A stretch of 64,000 nt of DNA from positions 620,001-684,000 of the forward strand of contig NZ_JBGSRV010000010.1 of NCBI RefSeq assembly GCF_041737375.1, written 5' to 3'. The notes under the pieces were generated by a model. The model had not been told where the DNA came from and ran no database searches. It was given only the letters and a program-made list of their open reading frames with translations. The translations under genes were made by a program, and so were the position numbers. This document shows, piece by piece, positions 33,739-41,539 of the stretch. This DNA comes from Vampirovibrio sp041737375 (GTDB taxonomy: Bacteria; Cyanobacteriota; Vampirovibrionia; Vampirovibrionales; Vampirovibrionaceae). The stretch's first letter is position 1; each line of letters starts with the position of its first letter.

Positions 33739-34407
33739 TTAAATCAGGTTTAAAGCGGCAAAGGCTGAGCGAACGCTTTCGGCATTAAAACTGCCCGCTT
33801 GTTGAGGCAAAACCGGAAGCAAGCCCAGCAGGGGAACCGGCAAAAAGTTTTCCAGCGTTTCGGCCAGCGATGGAACCGAAGGATCCGGGTCATCCGGCTT
33901 CCAGCCTGAAATGACCACCCCTTTTACTTCCAGCCGCTGCCGTAACAGGGTTTCCACCGTTAGTAAAGTATGGTTAATGGTTCCCAAATTAGGCCGAGCC
34001 ACCACCACCACCGGCAATTGCAGCATTCGGGCCAAATCCAGCATTTCAAAGCGATTGGCAATAGGCACCCGAATCCCTCCAGCCCCTTCCACCAGAACCG
34101 TTTTGTGCTGGGCTTGCAGCGCCTTAAAATCCTGCAGGATTTTTCGAGGCTGGATGGTGCGCTCTGGATCGGCGGCATAGGGAGCTACTGGCAGTGGGAA
34201 GCAGTAAGAGCAGAAGGTTTCCACCGAGTCTCCCACCCATTGCTTCACCTGCTCAGGATCTTCCGGGTGCGCCGGATCGGGACAGCCGGTTTGAATGGGC
34301 TTAAACACACAGAACGGCTCGTCTCTGCTTTTAAGCAGGGCGGCAAGGCCCGCAGTCAACACGGTTTTGCCAACGCCTGTATCGGTTCCGGTTATAAAAA
34401 GAGACAT
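33739..34407 (-). CDS. bioD: Dethiobiotin synthetase
   Basis: A 222-residue ATP-dependent enzyme that closes the ureido ring of biotin, converting 7,8-diaminopelargonate to dethiobiotin with CO2. Walker A is TGTDTGVGKTVL (about 7-18), then FKPIQTGC, and the acid-rich VEGAGGIRVPIANR (about 105-118). ARPNLGTINHTLLTVE is the nucleotide-base region. It lies 25 bases downstream of the probable bioU gene, so both steps from 7-keto-8-aminopelargonate to dethiobiotin are encoded together. Confidence 0.95.
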   Translation of the reverse strand: MSLFITGTDTGVGKTVLTAGLAALLKSRDEPFCVFKPIQTGCPDPAHPEDPEQVKQWVGDSVETFCSYCFPLPVAPYAADPERTIQPRKILQDFKALQAQHKTVLVEGAGGIRVPIANRFEMLDLARMLQLPVVVVARPNLGTINHTLLTVETLLRQRLEVKGVVISGWKPDDPDPSVPSLAETLENFLPVPLLGLLPVLPQQAGSFNAESVRSAFAALNLI

Positions 34408-34432
34408 CAGCCCGCCTTCGGAACAGTTTGGC

Positions 34433-35452
34433 TTAAACGCTTAGGGCAACTTCTTTTTCCAGAGGGCGATCAGCCACAGGGTGAACCCGGCTGGCAAAGC
34501 GGGGCATAATATCAGCGGAGGTCATTAAGCCAAAGAAGCCTCTCTGGTGCATTTCCACAGCCCGCAACATAAAGCCCAGCGCTGGCCCGCAAACGTTATC
34601 CACCATGGTGGCCTCATCGCTCACCACAAACTGATGGCTACCCACCGCACCGGTCATGGTGCGACCGGTGACCGTAACCGTGGTGCTAACTGGCTTTTTG
34701 GCGTTACGAGTATCCACAAGGCCACCCACCCGGACCCGATCACGAGAACAGACCCCAGCCAACTCCAGAATCACATCATCGGCGTGTTCCATGTCCACCA
34801 GCTTCAATAAGCCGTTCCGCACGCTCAGCTCTTCAGAAATTTCTTCATCGCTCATGCAGGCCACCCGCTTGGCATCAAAGCCTTCCAGGTGAATAAAATC
34901 TTCACGCACCGTGGCTTTGTAGGCTTCCCAGTTGGCAATGCCTACGCCAAAGTGAATGTTTACATCCAGCACTTCCACAAAGGAATGGGCGGCAACGGCG
35001 GCCACAGTGGTAAGGAAGCCCGGCGTAGCGCCCGCCCCAGTGATATACAGAATCCCTTGCTGGCGTAAGTCATCATGCAGTTCAAACAAGCGCTCAACGG
35101 CTTCGGTGCGCTTCAGGGCGTCTACAAAAACGCCTCTGAACCCGGTCTCATCGGCAATGCGCTTTACGGTTTCGGCAAAAAACTCAACCGGCAAATTGGG
35201 CAATGCCATAAACACAGCGTCAATCTCGGTTCCATGGGCTTTCAACAAGCTAATCATGGAATCACTATCAGCCTGTAGCGGATGGCTCAACTCATAAGCG
35301 TCCGTTAGGCCCAATCCATTGGCATTAAAGGCATAACCCTGGCTATCGGCCACGGCCACCAGTTTGAAATCGGGACGTTGAGGAATTAAGCGGGCCATTC
35401 CTTTGCCCAAACCGCCAAAACCAAATACCGCAACACGAACTGCCTGTTCCAT
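34433..35452 (-). CDS. bioU: Probable BioU-type (S)-8-amino-7-oxononanoate to DAPA enzyme
   Basis: A 339-residue protein with an N-terminal Rossmann fold (VAVFGFGGLGKGMARLI, about 7-23) of the saccharopine-dehydrogenase-like type. The family in cyanobacteria includes BioU, a suicide enzyme that donates the amino group of one of its own lysines to make diaminopelargonate, replacing BioA. Here the lysine in VFVDALKRTEAVE (K114) is the candidate; it should match Lys124 of Synechocystis BioU, but alignment is needed. AGATPGFLTTVAAVAAHS and the late CGPALGFMLRAVEMHQRG are typical of the family. Its position directly before bioD and the absence of bioA nearby support the assignment strongly. The alternative is a generic saccharopine dehydrogenase-like oxidoreductase. 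Confidence 0.8.
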   Translation of the reverse strand: MEQAVRVAVFGFGGLGKGMARLIPQRPDFKLVAVADSQGYAFNANGLGLTDAYELSHPLQADSDSMISLLKAHGTEIDAVFMALPNLPVEFFAETVKRIADETGFRGVFVDALKRTEAVERLFELHDDLRQQGILYITGAGATPGFLTTVAAVAAHSFVEVLDVNIHFGVGIANWEAYKATVREDFIHLEGFDAKRVACMSDEEISEELSVRNGLLKLVDMEHADDVILELAGVCSRDRVRVGGLVDTRNAKKPVSTTVTVTGRTMTGAVGSHQFVVSDEATMVDNVCGPALGFMLRAVEMHQRGFFGLMTSADIMPRFASRVHPVADRPLEKEVALSV

Positions 35453-35562
35453 ACCTAAAAATCCTCATCTCATTGCTGATGGCATATTCATCACTCTAGC
35501 CAAAAGATCGCCGAGATACAAGCACACCAACGCTGTATGCTACGATGAAACACCCCTTGGTT

Positions 35563-36099
35563 TTAACCCTGCCCCGCCGACTCCTGAAGCAACTGCAAAC
35601 GCCCCACATGGTTAAAATGACAGACCGCCAAGGCCAAACCGTCGGCAGCGTCATCGGGGGTTGGTTTTTTGGGCAGATTCAGCAAGCCCACCAATGCCTC
35701 CTGCACCTCCGATTTTTCGGATTTGCCATAGCCCGTAATGGCCTGTTTCACCTGCATGGGGGTATATTCGTAAACCGGCAGGTCAAAGCGATAGGCCAGC
35801 ATCAGCAACACCCCTCTGGCCTGAGCCACCGGAATAATGGTGGTGTTGTTGCGAAAATAAAAAAGGCGCTCGATAGAAACCACATCCGGGCGCAACTGTT
35901 CCATAATCTGGGTCATATCATCATGGATTTCTTGCAGGCGGGCCCCAACCGTTTTATCCTTGCTGGTGGCGATAATACCCCACTGCGAGGCCCCAAATTC
36001 CTGACCCGCCCAGCCGGTGGCCGTATTTTGATCCCGCACGGTTTCCAGCAGCCCAAAGCCCACTCTGCCCAAACCCGGATCAATGCCTAAAATTTTCAT
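35563..36099 (-). CDS. ruvC: Holliday junction resolvase RuvC
   Basis: A 178-residue endonuclease that cuts four-way DNA junctions together with RuvAB. ILGIDPGLGRVGFGLLE carries the first catalytic Asp (D7). VSIERLFYFRNNTTIIPVAQARGVLLM carries the catalytic Glu. PDDAADGLALAVCH carries the C-terminal acidic pair. MQVKQAITGYGKSEKSEVQ is another family signature. Length is standard (about 165-175). ruvA and ruvB are not adjacent. It is divergent from lnt. Confidence 0.96.
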   Translation of the reverse strand: MKILGIDPGLGRVGFGLLETVRDQNTATGWAGQEFGASQWGIIATSKDKTVGARLQEIHDDMTQIMEQLRPDVVSIERLFYFRNNTTIIPVAQARGVLLMLAYRFDLPVYEYTPMQVKQAITGYGKSEKSEVQEALVGLLNLPKKPTPDDAADGLALAVCHFNHVGRLQLLQESAGQG

Positions 36100-36175
36100 A
36101 CTGGCATTATAGCAAGTCCAATCAAACCTGTTTCAGGGCCATCAACGCCCACCCCGCAAGGAGACGATACCACGC

Positions 36176-37723
36176 ATGGGCCAAGCCATCCCCTCTCTTT
36201 TCAAGCATTACGGGTCATTCCAATCGGTATGGGTGATGGCCCTTTTGGGGTGCTTGCTGGGTCTAAGCGCCCCTGGTTACCCTTTTTGGTGGACAGCCTG
36301 GGTGGCCTTCATTCCGGCCCTATTCTGGGCTTACCAGTACCCGGATTCTGACTTTAAAAAAAAGTGGCTGGGCGGATTTTTGTTTGGATTTTGCTTTCAA
36401 GCGCTTTATTGTTTGTGGTTTTTTGACCTGCACCCCTTAACATGGCTTGGCTTTGACGAACTCAGCAGCCGATTGGTAACGCTGGCAGGCTGGCTTTTAA
36501 TTGGCATTGAGGGAGGCTTGCTGACCAGCGTGTTTTTCGCCGTTTATCAGCCAAAAACACCTAGGCTGGTTCGCATTTTTGGGCTGCCTATCCTGTGGAT
36601 TAGCCTGTTTCTTCTGCTGAACCTTACCCCGATGGCCTTGCCCTGGGGCATGCTGGAATTTACCCAGGCCCCCATCAGTTCCATGCGCTGGTTGGCCGGA
36701 GCCACCGGAACCGGATTGGCCATTACCGGACTGCTGGTGCTGCATAACGTGCTTTGGGCAGAAGGTCTGTTGTGGCTGAAAGCCCGAAATAGAATGGCTA
36801 AAGAAGCCTCTAAAAGTTGGCTTTTGCTGATGTCAATTGGCAGCTTATTGTTTCCGGCCTTGCTGGGCGGATTAAACCTGTGGCCAAAAGAGCCTCATCA
36901 AACAGCAGACAGCCACTACCCGTTGCCCATTGCCATTGTGCAGGCCAACTTGCCAATAGAGGTGATTCGATCCGGTAGGCTCAGCCAGCGGGACATTGAG
37001 CCTGCCTATCTCGCACCCATCCGAAAAGGCCAATTCCCGGCGGGAACACTGGTGCTTTTCCCGGAAGAAGGGGTGGTGCCGGGCTTGGTATCGATCCATC
37101 AACCCACCAGCAATGGGTTTTTCAACACATTAATGCGGCTGGCCCAACAAAAAAACATTTATATCGCCGTGGGAGTCAGCACGCTTGGGGAACAGAATGC
37201 CTTGTATAACAGCATTGCCCTGATTTCATCGACACCCCACCCCGCAGTGACATTTTATAACAAGCGACGACTGGTACCATTTGGCGAATATACCCCCTAT
37301 GAGCTAGGTTCTCGACTAACCAGCCTTTTAAATGCCTTTCAGGTGGACTATTCAGCGCCCTATTCGGCAGGATTATCCGATGCGCCGCTATTAGCAGGCA
37401 GCCATTCTCTGGGTGGGCTGCTTTGCTTTGAGCTGATAGACCCCTTGTATGCCCAACGTTATCGACAAAAAAAAGTGAGCCTGCTCATTAACCTGAGCAA
37501 TCTGGGCTGGTTTCATCAAAATTCGCTGATTGAAAATCAATTCCTGGCCATTGGGCAAATTCGGGCGGCAGAAAGTGGTATTCCCCTTGCCATTGCCAGT
37601 AATACCGGAATTTCCGCCATTTTGTCCGCATCCGGGGAGGTTTTAGAGCGAACGCAACCCCAAACCCAACCTCCAAACCCGCCACAGAGACAACCCTCTC
37701 AACTTATTTTTCATCAAAAATAG
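36176..37723 (+). CDS. lnt: Apolipoprotein N-acyltransferase
   Basis: A 515-residue inner-membrane enzyme that adds the third acyl chain to lipoproteins, an outer-membrane biogenesis step. About six N-terminal transmembrane helices precede a nitrilase-like domain. The catalytic triad can be placed: Glu in LVLFPEEGVV, Lys in YNKRRLVPFGEYTPYE, and Cys in GGLLCFELIDP. NLSNLGWFHQNSLIENQFLAIGQIRAAE is the usual membrane-proximal segment. It supports a diderm cell with triacylated lipoproteins. A gene for Lgt or LspA is not in this window. Confidence 0.95.
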   Translation: MGQAIPSLFKHYGSFQSVWVMALLGCLLGLSAPGYPFWWTAWVAFIPALFWAYQYPDSDFKKKWLGGFLFGFCFQALYCLWFFDLHPLTWLGFDELSSRLVTLAGWLLIGIEGGLLTSVFFAVYQPKTPRLVRIFGLPILWISLFLLLNLTPMALPWGMLEFTQAPISSMRWLAGATGTGLAITGLLVLHNVLWAEGLLWLKARNRMAKEASKSWLLLMSIGSLLFPALLGGLNLWPKEPHQTADSHYPLPIAIVQANLPIEVIRSGRLSQRDIEPAYLAPIRKGQFPAGTLVLFPEEGVVPGLVSIHQPTSNGFFNTLMRLAQQKNIYIAVGVSTLGEQNALYNSIALISSTPHPAVTFYNKRRLVPFGEYTPYELGSRLTSLLNAFQVDYSAPYSAGLSDAPLLAGSHSLGGLLCFELIDPLYAQRYRQKKVSLLINLSNLGWFHQNSLIENQFLAIGQIRAAESGIPLAIASNTGISAILSASGEVLERTQPQTQPPNPPQRQPSQLIFHQK

Positions 37724-37846
37724 AAGTTAGATCCCCCATATAATGCTTTCTGTCTCCTTAAAAACACCCAAATTTAATAAAGTAAGATTATACTAAGTAG
37801 ATAACTGCGAAACGGTAGTGGGCCGTTTACACTGGTTCGTCAAAAA

Positions 37847-39097
37847 ATGGATCGACATCGCTCGATACAACCGGAGCAATCTGCGTTCGCCATGACATCA
37901 TCAAACCTTAAACTGGTAGCCATTGGGCTTTATAAGCCCAGCGTATCAGGGCTTATTTTGCATTGCGAAGAACTTTACGTGTATGGCGTGCTGAGCCAAC
38001 TGGCCCGCTTTACCGAAATCCAATACAAGGACTTTGCAACCTTAACCGACAAAATTGAACCCAACTGGATGAACCCGGAAACCATCGACGCCCTAATCCA
38101 CCCCCCATCCGAGTTGAGCCAGATTTGCCAATCCACCCGAACCCAATTTATATTTACAGGCGCGTTATTGCAATCGGAAACCATCAAAAGCGAAGTCCAA
38201 ATTCGTTTTCAGCTTTATGAGGCTAACACCAACCAGTTCTTGATTAATCAAACCACCACATTGTCTCTGGATACTGAAACGCTGGGCGATGGCGGTGATC
38301 CCCAAATCCCGGTGAGCGAATTAAATCGAGCCATCAACCAAACGGTGGGCCTGTTTATTCAAGCCATCTACCCCCAAAAGGGCAACGCTGAAAACTATCT
38401 TCCCGAAACGCTAGCGCCTTTCAGTGAGTCTCTATCGGCCATGAAGCTGGTATTAAAAGCCCATAGAAGCCAGGATTTTGCCGAAAAAATAGCCTTGTAT
38501 GAAAGCGCTATTCGGGAAGACCCCAAGATGGAAACCAATTATCACCACCTGGCTCGTATCTTTAAAAATGAATACGAACTGGAAAAAAGCGTGGTGTTTT
38601 ACCGCGAAGCGTTGAAAATTTCACAGGCATGTTCTCGCAACAAGGCCATTTACGCCACTGAAGCGGGTATTTGCTGCGCCTTGCTGAACCGCAACGATTT
38701 GGCGCTGCAATGGTGGGAGCGGGCCCTACAGTACGATGCGACCTACTTAAACCCTTACTTTAATATTGCCAATACATTAGAAGATCAGGAAGACTACGCC
38801 GGGGCAGAGCGCTACTTTATGCAAGCGCAAACCTTGGCCCCCGGTGATTTTAGAACCTTTTTAAACCTGGCGCGCATTTACTCCAAAATGGGGGTATGGG
38901 ACAAAGCCCTGAGCCAGTACCAATACCAACTGGCCGCCGAAGAAGGAGATCCTTGGTGCCATAGCGATTTGGCCACTTGTTATCTCAATCTGGGTGATTT
39001 ATCCAACGCCAAGCGGCATTTGGAAAAAACCGTAGCGCTGGACCCCAACGGTGAAGCGGGCGAATACGCCCAACTCATCCTGAGTGGCCTTGGCTAA
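37847..39097 (+). CDS. Tetratricopeptide repeat protein
   Basis: A protein of 416 residues (401 if the ATG at 37892, beginning MTSSNLKLVAIGLYKPSV, is the true start; neither start has a good ribosome-binding site). The first 200 residues have no clear domain and are mixed alpha/beta, possibly TolB-like (TQFIFTGALLQSETIKSEVQ, then IRFQLYEANTNQFLINQTT). Five to six TPR units follow from about residue 210 (YESAIREDPKMETNYHHLAR, AGICCALLNRNDLALQWWERAL, YFNIANTLEDQEDYAGAERYF, FLNLARIYSKMGVWDKALSQY, and HSDLATCYLNLGDLSNAKRHL). A scaffold role is likely; partners are unknown. Confidence 0.75.
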   Translation: MDRHRSIQPEQSAFAMTSSNLKLVAIGLYKPSVSGLILHCEELYVYGVLSQLARFTEIQYKDFATLTDKIEPNWMNPETIDALIHPPSELSQICQSTRTQFIFTGALLQSETIKSEVQIRFQLYEANTNQFLINQTTTLSLDTETLGDGGDPQIPVSELNRAINQTVGLFIQAIYPQKGNAENYLPETLAPFSESLSAMKLVLKAHRSQDFAEKIALYESAIREDPKMETNYHHLARIFKNEYELEKSVVFYREALKISQACSRNKAIYATEAGICCALLNRNDLALQWWERALQYDATYLNPYFNIANTLEDQEDYAGAERYFMQAQTLAPGDFRTFLNLARIYSKMGVWDKALSQYQYQLAAEEGDPWCHSDLATCYLNLGDLSNAKRHLEKTVALDPNGEAGEYAQLILSGLG

Positions 39098-39341
39098 CCG
39101 GGCGGATTGCACACACCCGATTGGCCTGCTTGCTAGCCCCCTCAGCCTCCGTGGGATTCTCATCAAACCCAAAGCCTTTGCCTGCATGAACCCAGCGCTT
39201 CCTTGAGCGTGGCAGGGTGGTTGCTTGCATGGGTTTTCCCTTTCCTGAATAATGATTCGGGCTAAAGTAGTGTCCAGAAATCATGTCCTCAAGCGGTTTC
39301 GGAATGCCCGCAGGCTGCATCGGTTCCAAAAACCGGTTCAT
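39075..39341 (-). CDS. Possible small hypothetical protein in a 421-base gap
   Basis: An 88-residue frame covering much of the space between the TPR gene and the next plus-strand gene, overlapping the TPR stop by 23 bases. Base composition is coding-like and the frame includes a basic segment (TTLPRSRKRWVHAGKGFGF) and an acidic one (DENPTEAEGAS). No ribosome-binding site precedes the ATG and I recognise no family. It may be a real small gene, a decayed one, or chance. The remaining 39342-39518 is AT-rich and presumably holds the promoter of the following gene. Confidence 0.35.
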   Translation of the reverse strand: MNRFLEPMQPAGIPKPLEDMISGHYFSPNHYSGKGKPMQATTLPRSRKRWVHAGKGFGFDENPTEAEGASKQANRVCAIRPVSQGHSG

Positions 39342-39518
39342 CTGTTTTTACCCACACAACCGTTACCTCATTGTACTTTGCTGACACTTTACCGTTTAAA
39401 GACCACTAAGTGTTAAGTTTTTTTACAACCCAAATCAGACGAATCAGCACAAATGGGTGTTGAGGTGTTTTAAAAAGTCAAGATTTACACAAGTTCCACC
39501 AATCAGGAGATTCTTTCC

Positions 39519-40490
39519 ATGAGCTATCTGCCCCCCAACCCATACGCGCCAATGCCCCAGGCATTCCCACCCCAAGCGGGCCCGGCTTTTCCCCCAGCCA
39601 TGGCCAACCCCATGGGCGCACCGGGTGGCATGATGCCCGGCGGTATGGATCCGATGGCCGCCTTACAGGGCATGGGTGGATTTCCCGGCGCTGCCGCAGT
39701 TGGGGCCGGCATGGGACAGGATTCCTTTGGCCCTCAACCCGGTATTCCCGGTGGCCCAGGTGGGATGCAAGCCCCCCCTGCTCAAGCTCAGCAACCGGGT
39801 GTTTTCCAGCATCAGTCTGGCGGCTTTGCCGATAAAAACACCACCTTATCCAACGGTAGTTTCTGGACCAGCTGGAAGGGCCTTTCAACCATTGGCGTAG
39901 GCGCGATAGGCACAGCTTACGCAATATGGGCGCTTTTAAAAGGAAGCTTAACCCCCTGGAAAGCCCCAGCCGCTCAAAAAGCATTTTCTGAATTAGGCAC
40001 CGACATTCAAGCCAAAGTAAAAGAATTACCAGACAATGCCAAAAACGCCCTGGAAAACTTGAAGAGCAAGATTACCAAAGCGAACGCAGACGCTGAATAT
40101 AAAACCTTTGAAGAAACTTTCAAGTTTGTGGATGAGGATTTGACCGAATTAGCATCCGACAAGCTGACCAAAGTCAAAGACCTCAAAACTGCATATACCG
40201 AACATGGGGAAACCATCAAAAAAGGCGTGTCTGAAGGTAAGAAAGTAGCCGACATTGACGGCAAAGAGGCTACAAAAAAGATTGAAGCCGCCGAAGCAGC
40301 ATTCGCCAAAGAAGCCGACTTCGTCAAAGCCCCCCCTGCTGCAAACACACCAGCCGCAACCCAAGCAGAGGGTAACGCTGCAAACACACCAGCCGCAACC
40401 CAAGCAGAGGGCAACGCTGCAAACACAGGAACCAAAGATGGCTGGTTTCGTTCAGGCTTGAACTGGGCAACTCGTAAAAATAAAAGTTAA
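39519..40490 (+). CDS. Pro/Gly/Met-rich protein with membrane segment and repeat
   Basis: A 323-residue orphan protein. The first 105 residues are a Pro/Gly/Met/Gln-rich low-complexity stretch (MSYLPPNPYAPMPQAFPPQA, MPGGMDPMAALQGMGGFPGA, IPGGPGGMQAPPAQAQQPGV). Then comes a hydrophobic helix (about 117-137, GLSTIGVGAIGTAYAIWALL), a Lys/Glu-rich helical region (about 145-265), and two copies plus a part of a 13-residue repeat (ANTPAATQAEGNA). It ends with a basic tail. AGGAG lies 15 bases upstream of the ATG, a little distant. The layout echoes the protein at 26156-27058. Function unknown. Confidence 0.65.
   Translation: MSYLPPNPYAPMPQAFPPQAGPAFPPAMANPMGAPGGMMPGGMDPMAALQGMGGFPGAAAVGAGMGQDSFGPQPGIPGGPGGMQAPPAQAQQPGVFQHQSGGFADKNTTLSNGSFWTSWKGLSTIGVGAIGTAYAIWALLKGSLTPWKAPAAQKAFSELGTDIQAKVKELPDNAKNALENLKSKITKANADAEYKTFEETFKFVDEDLTELASDKLTKVKDLKTAYTEHGETIKKGVSEGKKVADIDGKEATKKIEAAEAAFAKEADFVKAPPAANTPAATQAEGNAANTPAATQAEGNAANTGTKDGWFRSGLNWATRKNKS
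40341..40427 (+). repeat. 39-bp tandem repeat inside a coding region
   Basis: Two 39-base units at 40341-40379 and 40380-40418, identical except for one silent T/C change in the Gly-Asn codon context (GGTAAC versus GGCAAC), followed by nine bases of a third. Each codes for 13 residues, so gain or loss of a unit keeps the frame. This is a minisatellite that can expand or contract by slippage or recombination. Confidence 0.9.
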
Positions 40491-40575
40491 TTCTCCGCCG
40501 CTAAATCATTGGCGCAAATAAGCTACAATAAGGCTGGATCGTGTGATTCGGCCTTATTGTTTTAGGGAGTTTATG

Positions 40576-41538
40576 ATGCAGCCAGTTCAACCCAAGGCCC
40601 TGCAACCGGGGGACACCATTGCCATTATTTCGCCCGCCGGGGCCACCCCTTGCCCCCCTACAAACCAGCCCGATGCTTTTGCCCAAGGGGCGGCCTTGCT
40701 GGAAGCAGCGGGCTTTGTGGTGAAACTAATGCCCCACGCCAAAAACAAACACCTGTATTTGGCAGGCACCGATGCCGAACGGCTGGCCGATTTGCATGCC
40801 GCCTTTGAAGACCCCACCGTGCAAGGCATTTTGTGCGCCCGAGGCGGCTACGGCTGCATGCGCTTGCTGGACTCTCTGGATTTTGAAAAGATTGGCCAAA
40901 ACCCCAAGGTACTGATTGGGTTTAGCGACATTACCAGCCTGTTATTGTCCATTTACGAGCGCACCGGACTGGTGGGCTTTTATGGCCCCATGCTCACCTC
41001 CAATCTGGCGCATGGAGAACCCTATAGTCAGGCCGAACTATTTCGGCTGGTGCAGGGTCAGGCTCCCATCCCGTTTAATATCCCTAACCGAGATGCTTAT
41101 CATTGCTTTCAACCCGGCATTGCCGAAGGCAGGTTAACCGGGGGCAATCTCTCTCTGCTAGCAGCTTTGTGCGGCACGCCGTTCCAGCCCAAAACCGCTG
41201 GCCATATATTGTTTATTGAAGACTGGCACGAAAAGTACTACACCCTGGATCGCCAGTTTCAGCAGTTAAAAATGGCGGGGCTTTTTGATCAGATTCAAGG
41301 CTTGTTGCTGGCTGATTTTTCTGAAATTGAAACCGAGCCAGAACAGGAGCTACCGGCGTTTTTAAACGCACTGACCTCGTTTTTAAAGGTACCCGTGGGT
41401 TTTGGCTTTTCGGTAGGCCACGGCGAACAAACCGCAACCCTTCCCATTGGATGCCAAGCCCGCTTTGATGCCACTCAAGGCATACTCACGCTTCTGGAAT
41501 CACCCGTTTCCTTTCCAAAAGAGCTCCTAAGCGTTTGA
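40576..41538 (+). CDS. Muramoyltetrapeptide (LD-)carboxypeptidase, family S66
   Basis: A 320-residue S66 serine peptidase (LdcA family) that removes the terminal D-alanine from murein tetrapeptides during wall recycling. Signatures: LQPGDTIAIISPAG at the start, CARGGYGCMRLLDSLDF, and the nucleophile serine in GFSDITSLLLSIYER. Later RLTGGNLSLLAALCGTPF, LFIEDWHEKYYTLDRQFQQL, and the histidine in GFGFSVGHGEQ complete the Ser-Glu-His triad. The ATG at 40576 is preferred because AGGGAG lies six bases upstream; 40573 is an equally in-frame ATG. No signal peptide, so it acts in the cytoplasm. Its partner in recycling, nagZ, is at 55.2 kb. Confidence 0.93.
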   Translation: MQPVQPKALQPGDTIAIISPAGATPCPPTNQPDAFAQGAALLEAAGFVVKLMPHAKNKHLYLAGTDAERLADLHAAFEDPTVQGILCARGGYGCMRLLDSLDFEKIGQNPKVLIGFSDITSLLLSIYERTGLVGFYGPMLTSNLAHGEPYSQAELFRLVQGQAPIPFNIPNRDAYHCFQPGIAEGRLTGGNLSLLAALCGTPFQPKTAGHILFIEDWHEKYYTLDRQFQQLKMAGLFDQIQGLLLADFSEIETEPEQELPAFLNALTSFLKVPVGFGFSVGHGEQTATLPIGCQARFDATQGILTLLESPVSFPKELLSV

Positions 41539-41539
41539 A

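Noticed and set aside
39478..39984. A 168-codon minus-strand frame opposite the Pro/Gly-rich gene
   Set aside because: It mirrors low-complexity coding sequence; the plus-strand frame is longer, has a membrane helix and ends in a sensible place.
40341..40427. Tandem repeat considered as a CRISPR remnant
   Set aside because: Units are directly adjacent with no spacers, keep a reading frame, and no cas gene is nearby.
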